Shown piece by piece: positions 7,499 to 15,784 of a stretch of DNA of 34,024 bases. A model generated the notes under the pieces. It searched no databases, was not told where the DNA came from, and saw only the letters and a program-made list of their open reading frames with translations. This DNA is from Terriglobia bacterium. Lineage in GTDB: Bacteria > Pseudomonadota > Alphaproteobacteria > Acetobacterales > Acetobacteraceae. The translations under genes were made by a program, and so were the position numbers. The stretch lies in the NCBI GenBank assembly GCA_023511585.1, contig JAIMBF010000025.1:1-34024 (forward strand). The letters run 5' to 3'. Positions within the stretch are counted from its first letter, which is position 1. Every line of letters starts with the position of its first letter.

Positions 7499-8449
7499 TT
7501 AATCCGTCATGCTTGGGCGAGGACCGGAATGGCGACCGTTCACCAAATAAAGGCCGACTGCGACGAAGACGAGTGCCAAGAGAAGCGATGGGGAAACCGG
7601 TTCGTTCAGCAACAGCGCCCCCGCAAGAATGCCGAAGAGGGGCGTGAGGAAAGAAAAAGCCGAAAGCCGTCCTGCCGGGTAGTGCACGATCAGCCAATAC
7701 CATGCGAGGTAGGTGACGAAAGCAACCAACAAGGACTGATAGAGCAGCAGTCCGAACGCCGGCAAGCTCGGCTGCGCCTCGGCCCACGCGCCCGAAGCGA
7801 GGGCGATGCCGAGCAAAAGCGGGGTGGAGACGGCAAGCTGCAAAAACACCACGCGAGCGGAATGCGCCAGGCGCAGCGCGCGGATGGCCTTGGTCATCAC
7901 GATGGTGATCGCCCAAAAGACGGCGGCAAGCATCTCCAAGCCGTCGCCGAGCAAGGTTCCCCCGCCTTCCAGCCGGTCGCTCAGCGCCAAGGCAACTCCG
8001 ATGAAGGCACTTAGCAGCCCGAGGACCTGCCAAGGGCCGAGCCGCTCGGCCGGCACCCAAAGATGCACGCCGATCGCAACGAAAAACGGCGCGGTGTAAA
8101 GAAACAAAACGCCGCGCGAGGCTGTGGTATGCTGCAAGCCGAGATACAAAAACACGAATTCCGCGGCGAACGCCAAGCCGATCAGCACGCCTGCCTTGCC
8201 CGTGGCATCGGGCAAAAAGAGCGCTTTCACGCCTGCTCCGCCCTCGCGCCAGGCCACCCAAAGGCAGATGGCGGCGGCGGCGATAAGCGAGCGCAGCCCC
8301 GCCTGCACCAGGGTTGGCAGGCCGTGCAGCGCGGCGAGCTTGATCACGGGCTGCTGCAGCCCCCAGGAAAGGCAAAGCACCGTCATCAAGAAAAAAGCAC
8401 GCGCATCCAGCCGCGCCTGCACCAGCGGCTCGGCATCGGAAAGCCGCAT
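7499..8449 (-). CDS. EamA/DMT-family transporter
   Basis: This is a 316-residue protein with about ten hydrophobic helices in two EamA repeats. The first repeat begins with FFLMTVLCLSWGLQQPVIK; the second begins around LLGDGLEMLAAVFWAITIVMTKAI and ends near LLALVFVAVGLYLVNG. Members of this superfamily export amino acids, purines or other metabolites. The start lies 5 bases after the stop of the CoA-transferase B gene, so transcription is shared. The substrate cannot be deduced; possible exporters of cysteine-like compounds occur in this family and the neighbour is an ATC-hydrolase-family gene, but this is only suggestive. Confidence 0.88.
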   Translation of the reverse strand: MRLSDAEPLVQARLDARAFFLMTVLCLSWGLQQPVIKLAALHGLPTLVQAGLRSLIAAAAICLWVAWREGGAGVKALFLPDATGKAGVLIGLAFAAEFVFLYLGLQHTTASRGVLFLYTAPFFVAIGVHLWVPAERLGPWQVLGLLSAFIGVALALSDRLEGGGTLLGDGLEMLAAVFWAITIVMTKAIRALRLAHSARVVFLQLAVSTPLLLGIALASGAWAEAQPSLPAFGLLLYQSLLVAFVTYLAWYWLIVHYPAGRLSAFSFLTPLFGILAGALLLNEPVSPSLLLALVFVAVGLYLVNGRHSGPRPSMTD

Positions 8450-8454
8450 AACGG

Positions 8455-9114
8455 CTAGGCCGGAAGCGATAACTTGGCCTCGGTGCGCGCCTGCAGCGCT
8501 TCCAGCGTGAGGCCGGGGATCATTTCACGCACCACGAAGCCTGCCGGTGTCACGTCCAGCACGGCAAGATTGGTATAAACGCGGGAGACGACGCCGAGCG
8601 CGGTCAACGGATAGCTGCAGCGCCGCACGAGCCTCGGCTTGCCGTCTTTGGTCGTGTGTTCCATGACCACCCAAACCCGCCGGGCGCCGACGGCAAGGTC
8701 CATAGCTCCGCCCACCGCCGGAGCCGTATCGTTTTCGCTGGTGGCCCAGTTCGCCATATCGCCGTTTTCCGCAACCTCGAACGCGCCCAGCACGCAAAGG
8801 TCCAAATGCCCGCCGCGGATAATGGCAAAGCTGTCGGCATGGTGCACGATCGCACCGCCTTTGCGCAGCGTGACGTGCTGCTTGCCGGCGTTGATCAGCC
8901 AGGGGTTGATCGCATCCCGCGCCGGCGCGGGGCCTATGCCCAACACGCCGTTTTCGGAATGGAAAATCACCTCGCGTTCCAGCGGCACATGGTCGGCCAC
9001 CAAAGTGGGAATGCCGATGCCGAGATTCACATACCATCCTTCCGGAATGTCCGCCGCCACCCGGGCCGCCATCTCGTTGCGCCCCAATGGCCGCACTGGC
9101 GTTGCTTGGTCCAT
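8455..9114 (-). CDS. pcaJ: 3-oxoacid (3-oxoadipate-type) CoA-transferase subunit B
   Basis: This is the 219-residue beta subunit of a class I CoA-transferase. The catalytic glutamate is Glu54 in HSENGVLGIGP; GIGIPTLVA, GGHLDLCVLGAFEV and AVGGAMDLAVGARRV are family blocks. Class I enzymes move CoA from succinyl-CoA to a 3-oxoacid through a glutamyl-CoA intermediate. The sequence resembles the PcaJ type (3-oxoadipate), but acetoacetate-specific ScoB proteins are very close, and no other beta-ketoadipate genes are in the window. GGGAGGAG precedes the ATG, 15 bases after the subunit A stop. Family is sure; the substrate and therefore the symbol are tentative. Confidence 0.9.
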   Translation of the reverse strand: MDQATPVRPLGRNEMAARVAADIPEGWYVNLGIGIPTLVADHVPLEREVIFHSENGVLGIGPAPARDAINPWLINAGKQHVTLRKGGAIVHHADSFAIIRGGHLDLCVLGAFEVAENGDMANWATSENDTAPAVGGAMDLAVGARRVWVVMEHTTKDGKPRLVRRCSYPLTALGVVSRVYTNLAVLDVTPAGFVVREMIPGLTLEALQARTEAKLSLPA

Positions 9115-9129
9115 TTTGCTTCTCCTCCC

Positions 9130-9810
9130 TTAGATCGGCGGGTCCCCGTAAGGGACGTGGATGACGCGATTGACAAAGATTCCCGGCGTGACCACTACCT
9201 CGGGGTCGATCTCACCCAGTTCGACAATGTGCTGCGCCTGAACAATGGTCAGCTCCGCCGCCATCGCCATGACCGGGTTGAAGTTGCGCCCCGAGAGCCG
9301 ATACGTCAGGTTGCCCCAGCGATCGGCCTGCCAGGCCTCGATCAAGGCCACATCCCCTTTCAGCGCGTATTCCAAGACTTGCATGCGCCCTTGGATTTCG
9401 CGCGTTTCCTTGCCGGCCGCAAGCTTTGTGCCGAAGCCTGTCGGTGTAAAAAAAGCGCCGATGCCGGCAGCGGCCGCGCGCATGCGCTCGGCAAGCGTGC
9501 CTTGCGGAACCAGCTCGAGCTCGATCTTGCCGGCGCGGAAAAGCTCCTCAAACACCACCGAACCCGTGCTGCGCGGATAGGAACACACAATCCTCCGCAC
9601 GCGGCCGAGTTCCATCAAGCGCGCCAGCCCAACCCTTCCCGTGCCCGCGTTGTTCGCCACGACCGTGAGGTCTTTCGCGCCTTGTTCGATCAACCCGTCA
9701 ATCAGCGCGTTGGGTTGGCCGACGGCGCCGAAACCGCCGATGAAGACGGTGGAACCGTCTTTGATGCCTGCCATGGCCTCGGCCATACTGCGGACGATTT
9801 TGTTGATCAT
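9130..9810 (-). CDS. pcaI: 3-oxoacid (3-oxoadipate-type) CoA-transferase subunit A
   Basis: This is the 226-residue alpha subunit. It has the glycine-rich CoA-binding loop IGGFGAVGQPN (about residues 24-34), GAFFTPTGFGT and ADRWGNLTYR, all expected for this family. The ATG at 9810 has a GGGATGGAAAG ribosome-site-like stretch; the longer frame to 9930 overlaps the emrB 3' end and has no homology-like sequence. It forms an A2B2 enzyme with the downstream subunit. The pair is 62 bases downstream of emrB on the same strand and could have its own promoter there. Substrate preference (3-oxoadipate or acetoacetate) is not determined by the sequence. Confidence 0.9.
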   Translation of the reverse strand: MINKIVRSMAEAMAGIKDGSTVFIGGFGAVGQPNALIDGLIEQGAKDLTVVANNAGTGRVGLARLMELGRVRRIVCSYPRSTGSVVFEELFRAGKIELELVPQGTLAERMRAAAAGIGAFFTPTGFGTKLAAGKETREIQGRMQVLEYALKGDVALIEAWQADRWGNLTYRLSGRNFNPVMAMAAELTIVQAQHIVELGEIDPEVVVTPGIFVNRVIHVPYGDPPI

Positions 9811-9872
9811 CTTTCCATCCCTCGTGCCCGGACGGGATAATCGAAAATGCACCCCTGCGTCCAGCCGCCCCC

Positions 9873-11456
9873 TTAATGCCCTGCGGGCACGGCGCTTCCC
9901 TTCACCGGGCTGAAGAGGAACGCAAGCCACATCACCGCAAAGCAGATCAGCGCGGTATAGGCGAAGACGTCCATATAGGCGGTGATCGAGGCCTGCGTGA
10001 CCAGCGTCTGCTCGATCGAACCGAGCGCGGTTTTTTCGAGCATTGCCGGCGCCGTGCCCATAGCGCGCAAGGTTTCCATGCGCTGGGAAAGCAGCGCGCC
10101 GAAGCCCGGATCCAGTGGGGTCAGATGCGGAACCATGTGCGCCATGCGCACCTGGGTGCGCTCGGTGACAAACGAGGTTGCGGCGGAAATCCCGATGGAT
10201 CCCGCCACATTGCGAAACATGGTGAACAAGGCGGTGGCATCGTTGTTCACCTCTTGCGGCAGGGTCGCAAATGCGATGGTACTGATCGGAACGAACAGAA
10301 ACGCCAGCCCGAAGGATTGCGCCGTTCGCATCAAGAGCAGCGTGAGAAAATCCACATTCGGCGTGATCCGATACGAATAGACCAACGCCAAACCGAGTGC
10401 CGCGAACCCGAATGCCACAATGAAGCGCGTCTGCACATGCGGCATCAGACTCACCACAATCGGCACCGTTAAGATCACCAAAACCGCGCCGGGCGAAAGC
10501 AACAACCCCGCAAGAAACGAGGTATAGCCCAGCACGATTTGTGCCAGCTCAGGTATAATGACGGCACTGGAATACAAAATTCCGCCCAGGCAAAACATCA
10601 GCAGGCATCCCACCGCGAAGTTCCGGTCCTTCAAGAGCCGCAAATTCACCACCGGGTTCTTTGCCGACCACAACCAGACGCTTGCGCCGAGAATGCCGAT
10701 GCCGGCGAGCACGGCGAAGATGATGATAAAGCGCGAGCCGAACCAGTCTTCGTCTTCGCCTCGGTCCATCACCACTTGCAACGCGCCTAAGCCGAGCGCG
10801 ATCAGCGAAAGGCCTACATAGTCAATGCCCGCGCTCCGCTGTTTGTCTCGCAACGTCTTCAGCCACGGCGGATCCTCCACCAATTGCGCAACGGAAATGA
10901 AAGTGACGATGCCCACCGGCACGTTGATCAGAAAGACCCAGCGCCAGTTGAAGTTATCGGTGAGCCAGCCGCCCAGCGTCGGCCCGATGACGGGCGCCAC
11001 CACCACCGCCATCATCACGACGCCGAAAGCACGACTGCGCTGCTCGCGCGGAAACGTATCGAGCACGATCGCCTGCTGAGAGGGTTGCAGGCCGCCGCCG
11101 AAAAATCCTTGCAAAAGCCGGAAAACAATCAACTGGGAAAGGCTGGTGGCAAGGCCGCACGCGAGCGAAAAGACCGTGAAGGCGGCAACACAAATCAAAA
11201 AATAGCGTTTTCGGCCGAAGAGGTTGGAAAGCCACCCGGAGATCGGCAGCACAATTCCGTTCGCCACCAGATACGAGGTCAACGTCCATGTGCTTTCATC
11301 GTTGCTGGAGGACATGCTGCCGGCAATATACGGCAGCGAAACGTTGACGATAGTGGTGTCCAAAACTTCCATAAACGTGGCCAGCGTGACCACAAGCGCA
11401 ATGGCCCAAGGGTTCGCTTGCGGCCGCCACGCGCCTTCCGCGGCCGCTCCGTTCAT
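9873..11456 (-). CDS. emrB: DHA2-family MFS multidrug efflux permease EmrB
   Basis: This is a 527-residue, 14-helix drug:proton antiporter. The first helix carries the DHA2 signature TFMEVLDTTIVNVSLPYIAG; the second loop has the motif A-like region GWLSNLFGRKRY, and the fifth helix has the motif C-like APVIGPTLGGWLTD. The ATG at 11456 overlaps the emrA stop in an ATGA junction, which rules out the much longer open frame reaching 12101 (the extra part is emrA read in another frame). With the EmrA adaptor and a TolC-type outer channel encoded elsewhere, it would expel hydrophobic toxic compounds across both membranes. Confidence 0.93.
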   Translation of the reverse strand: MNGAAAEGAWRPQANPWAIALVVTLATFMEVLDTTIVNVSLPYIAGSMSSSNDESTWTLTSYLVANGIVLPISGWLSNLFGRKRYFLICVAAFTVFSLACGLATSLSQLIVFRLLQGFFGGGLQPSQQAIVLDTFPREQRSRAFGVVMMAVVVAPVIGPTLGGWLTDNFNWRWVFLINVPVGIVTFISVAQLVEDPPWLKTLRDKQRSAGIDYVGLSLIALGLGALQVVMDRGEDEDWFGSRFIIIFAVLAGIGILGASVWLWSAKNPVVNLRLLKDRNFAVGCLLMFCLGGILYSSAVIIPELAQIVLGYTSFLAGLLLSPGAVLVILTVPIVVSLMPHVQTRFIVAFGFAALGLALVYSYRITPNVDFLTLLLMRTAQSFGLAFLFVPISTIAFATLPQEVNNDATALFTMFRNVAGSIGISAATSFVTERTQVRMAHMVPHLTPLDPGFGALLSQRMETLRAMGTAPAMLEKTALGSIEQTLVTQASITAYMDVFAYTALICFAVMWLAFLFSPVKGSAVPAGH

Positions 11457-12691
11457 TTCAGCCGAACCGTCGGTTCCACCGATATGCCGAGCGGCAGCGG
11501 CAGCTTCGGGTCCAGCCCTTTGTCGATTACGATTTTCACCGGCACGCGTTGGACGATTTTCACGAAGTTGCCGGTGGCGTTTTCCGGCGGAAAAGCGGTG
11601 AATTTCGAGCCGGAGCCCAGTTGGATGCTGTCCACGTGGCCGAGCAGGTCCAAAAACGGATAAGCATCCACATGGATGGCAACCTTTTGTCCGGGCCGCA
11701 TCCGCGCCAGCTGCGATTCCTTGAAGTTGGCGGTGATCCACACCTCCGGCGTCACCAACGCCATGATTTGCGTGCCGGCGGCGACAAAATTGCCCTGTTC
11801 CACATTGCGCTTCGTCACCCAGCCGTCTTGCGGCGCCACCACGTTGGTATAGCCGAGATTGAGAATGGCCTGATCGAGCTGCGCTCGCGCCGCAACAACC
11901 TGCGCCTCGGCTTGATGAACCTGCGCTTCCGCCACGGCAATTTGCTGCGGAACCGTCGCCGCCTCTTGGCGCTGCGCCTCGGCTTGCTGGACTTGCGCCG
12001 AGGCTTGGCGCAAAGCCGCCGTCACCGCATCGATAACCTCTTGCGTCGTGGCTGCACGATTGATGCGTTGCTGGCGCTGATAATCGGCATTGGCCTTCCA
12101 TTGCTGGGCTTTGGCCACCTCCAGCGCCGCATCTGCGCCGGCGAGGCGGGCCGGATAGGTCACGCGCGCCAGGTCAAGGTTCGCCCGCGCGGCGCGCAAT
12201 TGCGCCTCGGCCAGAGCGAGCTGCGCCTCCGCCTGCGCCTTCGCGGCCGAATAGAGCCGCGGATCGATCTTTACCAAGAGCTGCCCGCGGTGCACGAACT
12301 GGTTATCATTCACGGCAAGGTTGACGACATAGCCGCTGACCTGGGGAGCAATCATCACGGCGCGGCCGTCGGTATAGGCGTCGTCGGTGGTTTCCTCGTC
12401 CTTGGTGAGATACCAATAATAGGTGCCGCCGCCGATCAGGCCCAAAATCGCCAGCAGAAGCACCATGCGGCCGAGGACACTGCGCCGTCGTTTGCTGCGA
12501 TCCGCCTCCGTCTGCTCCGCCGGGCGCTCGCGCGTCACCGGCTGCGCCGGGGCTTCTACCGGCGTTTCCGCCTCCAGTTTGACTTTGGCCGCTCCCGCCC
12601 CGCCCGCCGAGCCGGCCGTGGCTGCGTCTGCCCTCTCTCGGGGCGTCTCTTTTGGCAGCGTCTCGGAGAGGTCTTCGTCATAACCGGCCAT
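11453..12691 (-). CDS. emrA: EmrA/HlyD-type membrane fusion protein
   Basis: This is a 412-residue periplasmic adaptor. A long acidic and Pro/Ala-rich cytosolic N-terminus (about 70 residues, longer than in E. coli EmrA) precedes one membrane helix (about 74-94). Then come the split biotinyl-lipoyl domain (DDAYTDGRAVMIAPQVSGYV and, later, VVAPQDGWVTKRNVEQGNFV) and an Ala/Gln-rich alpha-helical hairpin between them (about 135-285). It bridges EmrB to an outer-membrane channel. The ATG has AAAGGAG upstream. Expression probably starts at the promoter/operator at 12737-12765. Confidence 0.93.
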   Translation of the reverse strand: MAGYDEDLSETLPKETPRERADAATAGSAGGAGAAKVKLEAETPVEAPAQPVTRERPAEQTEADRSKRRRSVLGRMVLLLAILGLIGGGTYYWYLTKDEETTDDAYTDGRAVMIAPQVSGYVVNLAVNDNQFVHRGQLLVKIDPRLYSAAKAQAEAQLALAEAQLRAARANLDLARVTYPARLAGADAALEVAKAQQWKANADYQRQQRINRAATTQEVIDAVTAALRQASAQVQQAEAQRQEAATVPQQIAVAEAQVHQAEAQVVAARAQLDQAILNLGYTNVVAPQDGWVTKRNVEQGNFVAAGTQIMALVTPEVWITANFKESQLARMRPGQKVAIHVDAYPFLDLLGHVDSIQLGSGSKFTAFPPENATGNFVKIVQRVPVKIVIDKGLDPKLPLPLGISVEPTVRLK

Positions 12692-12736
12692 GCGCGGCGT
12701 TCTCCTTTGGCCCTTCCTGAGGTGGCACAGGGTGCG

Positions 12737-12765
12737 GATATAGAACCGAACGGTTCGGTCATCAA
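12737..12765 (-). promoter_or_regulatory. emrAB promoter with TetR-type operator in its spacer
   Basis: Read on the minus strand, TTGATG (12760-12765) is the -35 element and TATATC (12737-12742) the -10 element, 17 bases apart. The spacer contains the near-perfect palindrome ACCGAAC-N-GTTCGGT (12745-12759). Operators of this form, with a CCG/CGG core, are typical of TetR/AcrR repressors of efflux genes. A bound dimer would block RNA polymerase directly. The predicted transcript start is about 12730, some 40 bases before the emrA ATG. No repressor gene is in the window. Confidence 0.6.
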
Positions 12766-12784
12766 GCCGATGGAAATTCCGCGG

Positions 12785-14560
12785 CTAATGCACCAAGGCC
12801 TGGGTGCGGACAAGCCGGGCAAACAAGCCGTTGCGGGCCATCAGCTCCGCATGCGTGCCCTGTTCCGCAACCCGGCCATCCACCATGACCACTACCAAAT
12901 CGGCGTCCCGGACGGTGGCCAAGCGATGGGCGACAACAATCGTGGTGCGGCCGCGGCGCAATTGGGCAAGCGCCCTTTGCACTGCGGCTTCGCTTTCCGC
13001 GTCCAGCGCACTCGTGGCCTCGTCCAAAAGCAGGATGCGCGGATTACGAAGAAATGCGCGGGCCAAAAGCACCCGTTGCCGCTCCCCGCCGGAAAGAAAG
13101 CTCCCGCCCGGGCCGACCCGGGTGGCGAACCCGTCGGGCAGCGCCGCAATGAAGCCCTCCGCCGCGGCGGCGCGGGCAGCCGCTATCACCTCGGCTTCGC
13201 CGGCATTGGTGCGGCCAAGCCGGATATTGGCGGCGATGGTATCGTCAAACAACGCCGCCTCTTGGCTGACATAGGCAATGGCCTCGCGCAGATCTGCAAG
13301 CCTGAGCTCCCGCACATCCACCCCGTCAATGCGCACGGCACCGGAGGCGACGTCTTGCAAACGGGGAATAAGCGCGAGCGCGGTGGATTTGCCTGCCCCC
13401 GAAGGGCCGACAATGGCGAGCATCCGCCCCGGCTCGGCCACGAAGCTCAGCCCGTTCAGCCCGACTCGACCGTCCGGGTAGACAAAATGCACGTGCTCAA
13501 AGACCACGCGGCCGCCGCCTTCCGGCATCGGGCGCGGAGCCGGCGGATCCACCACGCGCGGCGGTTCATCCAAGAGGTGAAAGACCCGGGCAAGGCCGGC
13601 GAGCCCCTCTTGCAGCGCCGCATTGAACGAGCCCAACGCCCGCAGCGGCCTTGCCGCAATCAAAAGCGCCGCGACAAAGCCGGTAAAATTGCCCACGCTT
13701 TCCGTCCCGGTTGCGACGCGCCACCCGGCGAAGCCGATCACGGCGGCAACGGCCGTGCCGCCCAGCACTTCCAGCACCGGCTCAACCCGCACGCGCCCTC
13801 GGGTCATGCGGAGCAAGGCCCGATAGAGGTTGGTAAAGGCACTTTCCGCCCGCGCCAGCTCTTTCGCTTCCAGCCGATAGGCGCGCACCGTGCGGGCTTG
13901 CGCAAAGCTTTCGTGCAAGAAAGCCACCGTCTCGCCCATCAAGGCCTGCATGCTGCCCGAAGCATGGCGAATGCGCCGGCCGATCCGCTCGATCGGCACT
14001 GCGGCAAGAGGATAGAGCGCCGCGGCAATCAAACTCATCAGCCAGTCGAGATAAAACATGGAAGCGATCAGGCCGATAACAGTCAGCGCATCGGCTAGCC
14101 CGTTCATGGAACGGACAAGCGATTCCCGCATAGCCACGGCATCGGTGGTAAAGCGCGCGGCCAATTGGGCCGGCGCTTCCCGTTCCACCTGCGCCAGATC
14201 CGCCAGGGTCAAATGGGCAAACAGACGCTGCTGCAGGTCGCGAATCACCAGCAGCACGAGCCGGTGCACTTCAAAGTTCTGAAAATACTGCGCGGCCGCC
14301 TTCAGCCCGGTCACCGCGATCACGATCAGCGGCACTTGGTAGAGAATGCGCGGATCTTTGGCGGTGAACAGCGCAAAGGCCCGCTGAATCACTACCGGGT
14401 AAAGCGCCGTCGCCCCCGACATCACGGCCGTCAGCGCCAAAAGCCAGACCAGGCGGGCGCGATAGCGGCGGAGATGCTCGCGCCAGAGACGCAGCATCAA
14501 ACTGCGGCTTGAAGCGGCCAGGGCTTGCTTGTGCTGCACTGCAGCGAGACCGGCGTCCAT
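12785..14560 (-). CDS. MsbA-like ABC exporter (fused membrane and ATPase domains)
   Basis: This is a 591-residue half-transporter. A six-helix type IV exporter domain covers about residues 35-330. The ATPase domain has Walker A GPSGAGKST (385-393), a Q-loop near VSQEAALFDD, signature LSGGERQ (489-495), Walker B ILLLDEA (509-515) and the H-loop in VAHRLATV. The homodimer would export a lipid or hydrophobic compound; MsbA flips lipid A core, and a similar role is plausible but not shown. It lies 15 bases after the CCA-adding enzyme gene, so it may be in the same operon. Confidence 0.9.
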   Translation of the reverse strand: MDAGLAAVQHKQALAASSRSLMLRLWREHLRRYRARLVWLLALTAVMSGATALYPVVIQRAFALFTAKDPRILYQVPLIVIAVTGLKAAAQYFQNFEVHRLVLLVIRDLQQRLFAHLTLADLAQVEREAPAQLAARFTTDAVAMRESLVRSMNGLADALTVIGLIASMFYLDWLMSLIAAALYPLAAVPIERIGRRIRHASGSMQALMGETVAFLHESFAQARTVRAYRLEAKELARAESAFTNLYRALLRMTRGRVRVEPVLEVLGGTAVAAVIGFAGWRVATGTESVGNFTGFVAALLIAARPLRALGSFNAALQEGLAGLARVFHLLDEPPRVVDPPAPRPMPEGGGRVVFEHVHFVYPDGRVGLNGLSFVAEPGRMLAIVGPSGAGKSTALALIPRLQDVASGAVRIDGVDVRELRLADLREAIAYVSQEAALFDDTIAANIRLGRTNAGEAEVIAAARAAAAEGFIAALPDGFATRVGPGGSFLSGGERQRVLLARAFLRNPRILLLDEATSALDAESEAAVQRALAQLRRGRTTIVVAHRLATVRDADLVVVMVDGRVAEQGTHAELMARNGLFARLVRTQALVH

Positions 14561-14575
14561 AACGGGGCTGCTTTA

Positions 14576-15784
14576 TCAGCTCGGGCGGCGGCGCGCCAGT
14601 TCCGCAAGGCAGGCGGCATAGTCCGCCGTGCAGCCGCCCGCGCGCCACCAATTGCGCACGGCTTGAAGCGCCTCGCCCAGTTCGGGTCCCGGCGTGAAGC
14701 CGAGCGCCAGTGCATCGTTTCCCCGCAGCGGAAACTCGGGCTTCGGCATTTCGGCAAGGCGTTTGCGCAAGCCTTCCCAAAGCGCCGGCTCGCCGCCCTG
14801 TTCGGCTTGCGCAAGCCAGCTTCGGTCGGACAAAATTTCTGCAGGTTCCTCGGCAAGCAGGCGGCGCAAATCCGCCTCCGTTGCCTCCGGCTGCGGCCGA
14901 GGACCGGTGAGAAGGGCCGTTAACCGCGCCTGCTCGGCATTTGAAAAGCGCAGCCGCTCGGCAAGCTCCGTCCCGCCGCTCCGCAACAGGCCGGCGAGCC
15001 GGAGCAGCGGCTCGGCCGGCGCGCCGATCTCCACAAGCCGCTCCAGCATTTTCAGATCGAAGGGTGCTTTCAAGACGGCTTCAAGCAAGCCGAGTTCGGC
15101 CATCAGCCGAAGAGCCGCGCGCGGGTCGGGTGTTGCCAGAATCCGCTTGAGTTCGCTCCAGACGCGCTCGGCCGAGAGCGTATCGAGATGCGGGGCCGCG
15201 TCCCGTAAGGCGGCGGCGGTTTCGGCATCGGGCGGCATCTGCCCGTAGCGGGCGAAAAAGCGGAAAAACCGCAGTGCACGCAGCCAATCCTCGGCCAGGC
15301 GCCGGCGCGCTTCGCCCACGAAGCGCAAGCGCCCTGCGGCCAGATCTGCGATCCCTCCGAAATAGTCGTAAACCTCTCCGGCGGGGGTCATCGACATCGC
15401 ATTGATCGTGAAGTCCCGCCGCGCCGCATCTTCGCGCCAATCATCGGTGAAGGCGACAACGGCATGACGCCCGTCGGTTTTCACGTCGCGCCTTAAGGTG
15501 GTGATCTCAAAGCCCCGCCCGTCGGCCACGGCGGTCACGGTGCCGTGCGAAAGCCCGGTCGGTACGGCCTTCAACCCGGCGGCCGCCAGCGCTTGCATCA
15601 CCTGCTCCGGCAAGCGCGGAGTGGCCAGATCGATATCGGCCGCATCGTGTTCGATCCCGGCCAGCGCATCGCGCACCGCGCCGCCCACGATGCGCGCTTC
15701 CGGCAAGGCGGCCAGCACGGCACGCAGCGCCGGATCATGCAGAAAAGCAGGCGGCGGGATCACGCGCGCAGGCGAATCGGTCAC
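14576..15784 (-). CDS. cca: CCA tRNA nucleotidyltransferase / poly(A) polymerase-family protein
   Basis: This is a class II tRNA nucleotidyltransferase of 402 residues. The nucleotidyltransferase head shows GGAVRDAL (34-41), the metal-binding Asp50 and Asp52 (DIDLATP), the RRDFTINAM block (122-130), and the neck motif EDWLRALRFFRF (165-176) that selects the base. Such enzymes build or repair the 3' CCA of tRNA. The GTG at 15784 forms a GTGA overlap with the stop of the CoA pyrophosphatase gene; the longer open frame to 15925 only reads that gene in another frame. tRNAs in this window encode CCA, so repair is the likelier role. Confidence 0.9.
   Translation of the reverse strand: MTDSPARVIPPPAFLHDPALRAVLAALPEARIVGGAVRDALAGIEHDAADIDLATPRLPEQVMQALAAAGLKAVPTGLSHGTVTAVADGRGFEITTLRRDVKTDGRHAVVAFTDDWREDAARRDFTINAMSMTPAGEVYDYFGGIADLAAGRLRFVGEARRRLAEDWLRALRFFRFFARYGQMPPDAETAAALRDAAPHLDTLSAERVWSELKRILATPDPRAALRLMAELGLLEAVLKAPFDLKMLERLVEIGAPAEPLLRLAGLLRSGGTELAERLRFSNAEQARLTALLTGPRPQPEATEADLRRLLAEEPAEILSDRSWLAQAEQGGEPALWEGLRKRLAEMPKPEFPLRGNDALALGFTPGPELGEALQAVRNWWRAGGCTADYAACLAELARRRPS

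Noticed and set aside
6818-8014. A 398-codon plus-strand frame opposite the Nudix, ATC-hydrolase and DMT genes
   Set aside because: Antisense to three supported genes and without domain features.
5591-9810. A horizontally acquired island, considered because of the mixed small genes
   Set aside because: No integrase, transposase, flanking repeat or tRNA boundary is visible, and base composition looks like the neighbours.
8656-9840. A 394-codon plus-strand frame opposite the CoA-transferase genes
   Set aside because: The minus strand has two clear, complete subunits with catalytic motifs; the plus frame is their shadow.
11549-14098. An 849-codon open frame on the plus strand opposite emrA and the ABC exporter
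   Set aside because: It is antisense to two unmistakable genes, is rich in Arg, His and Gly as expected for shadow frames in GC-rich DNA, and has no recognisable domain.
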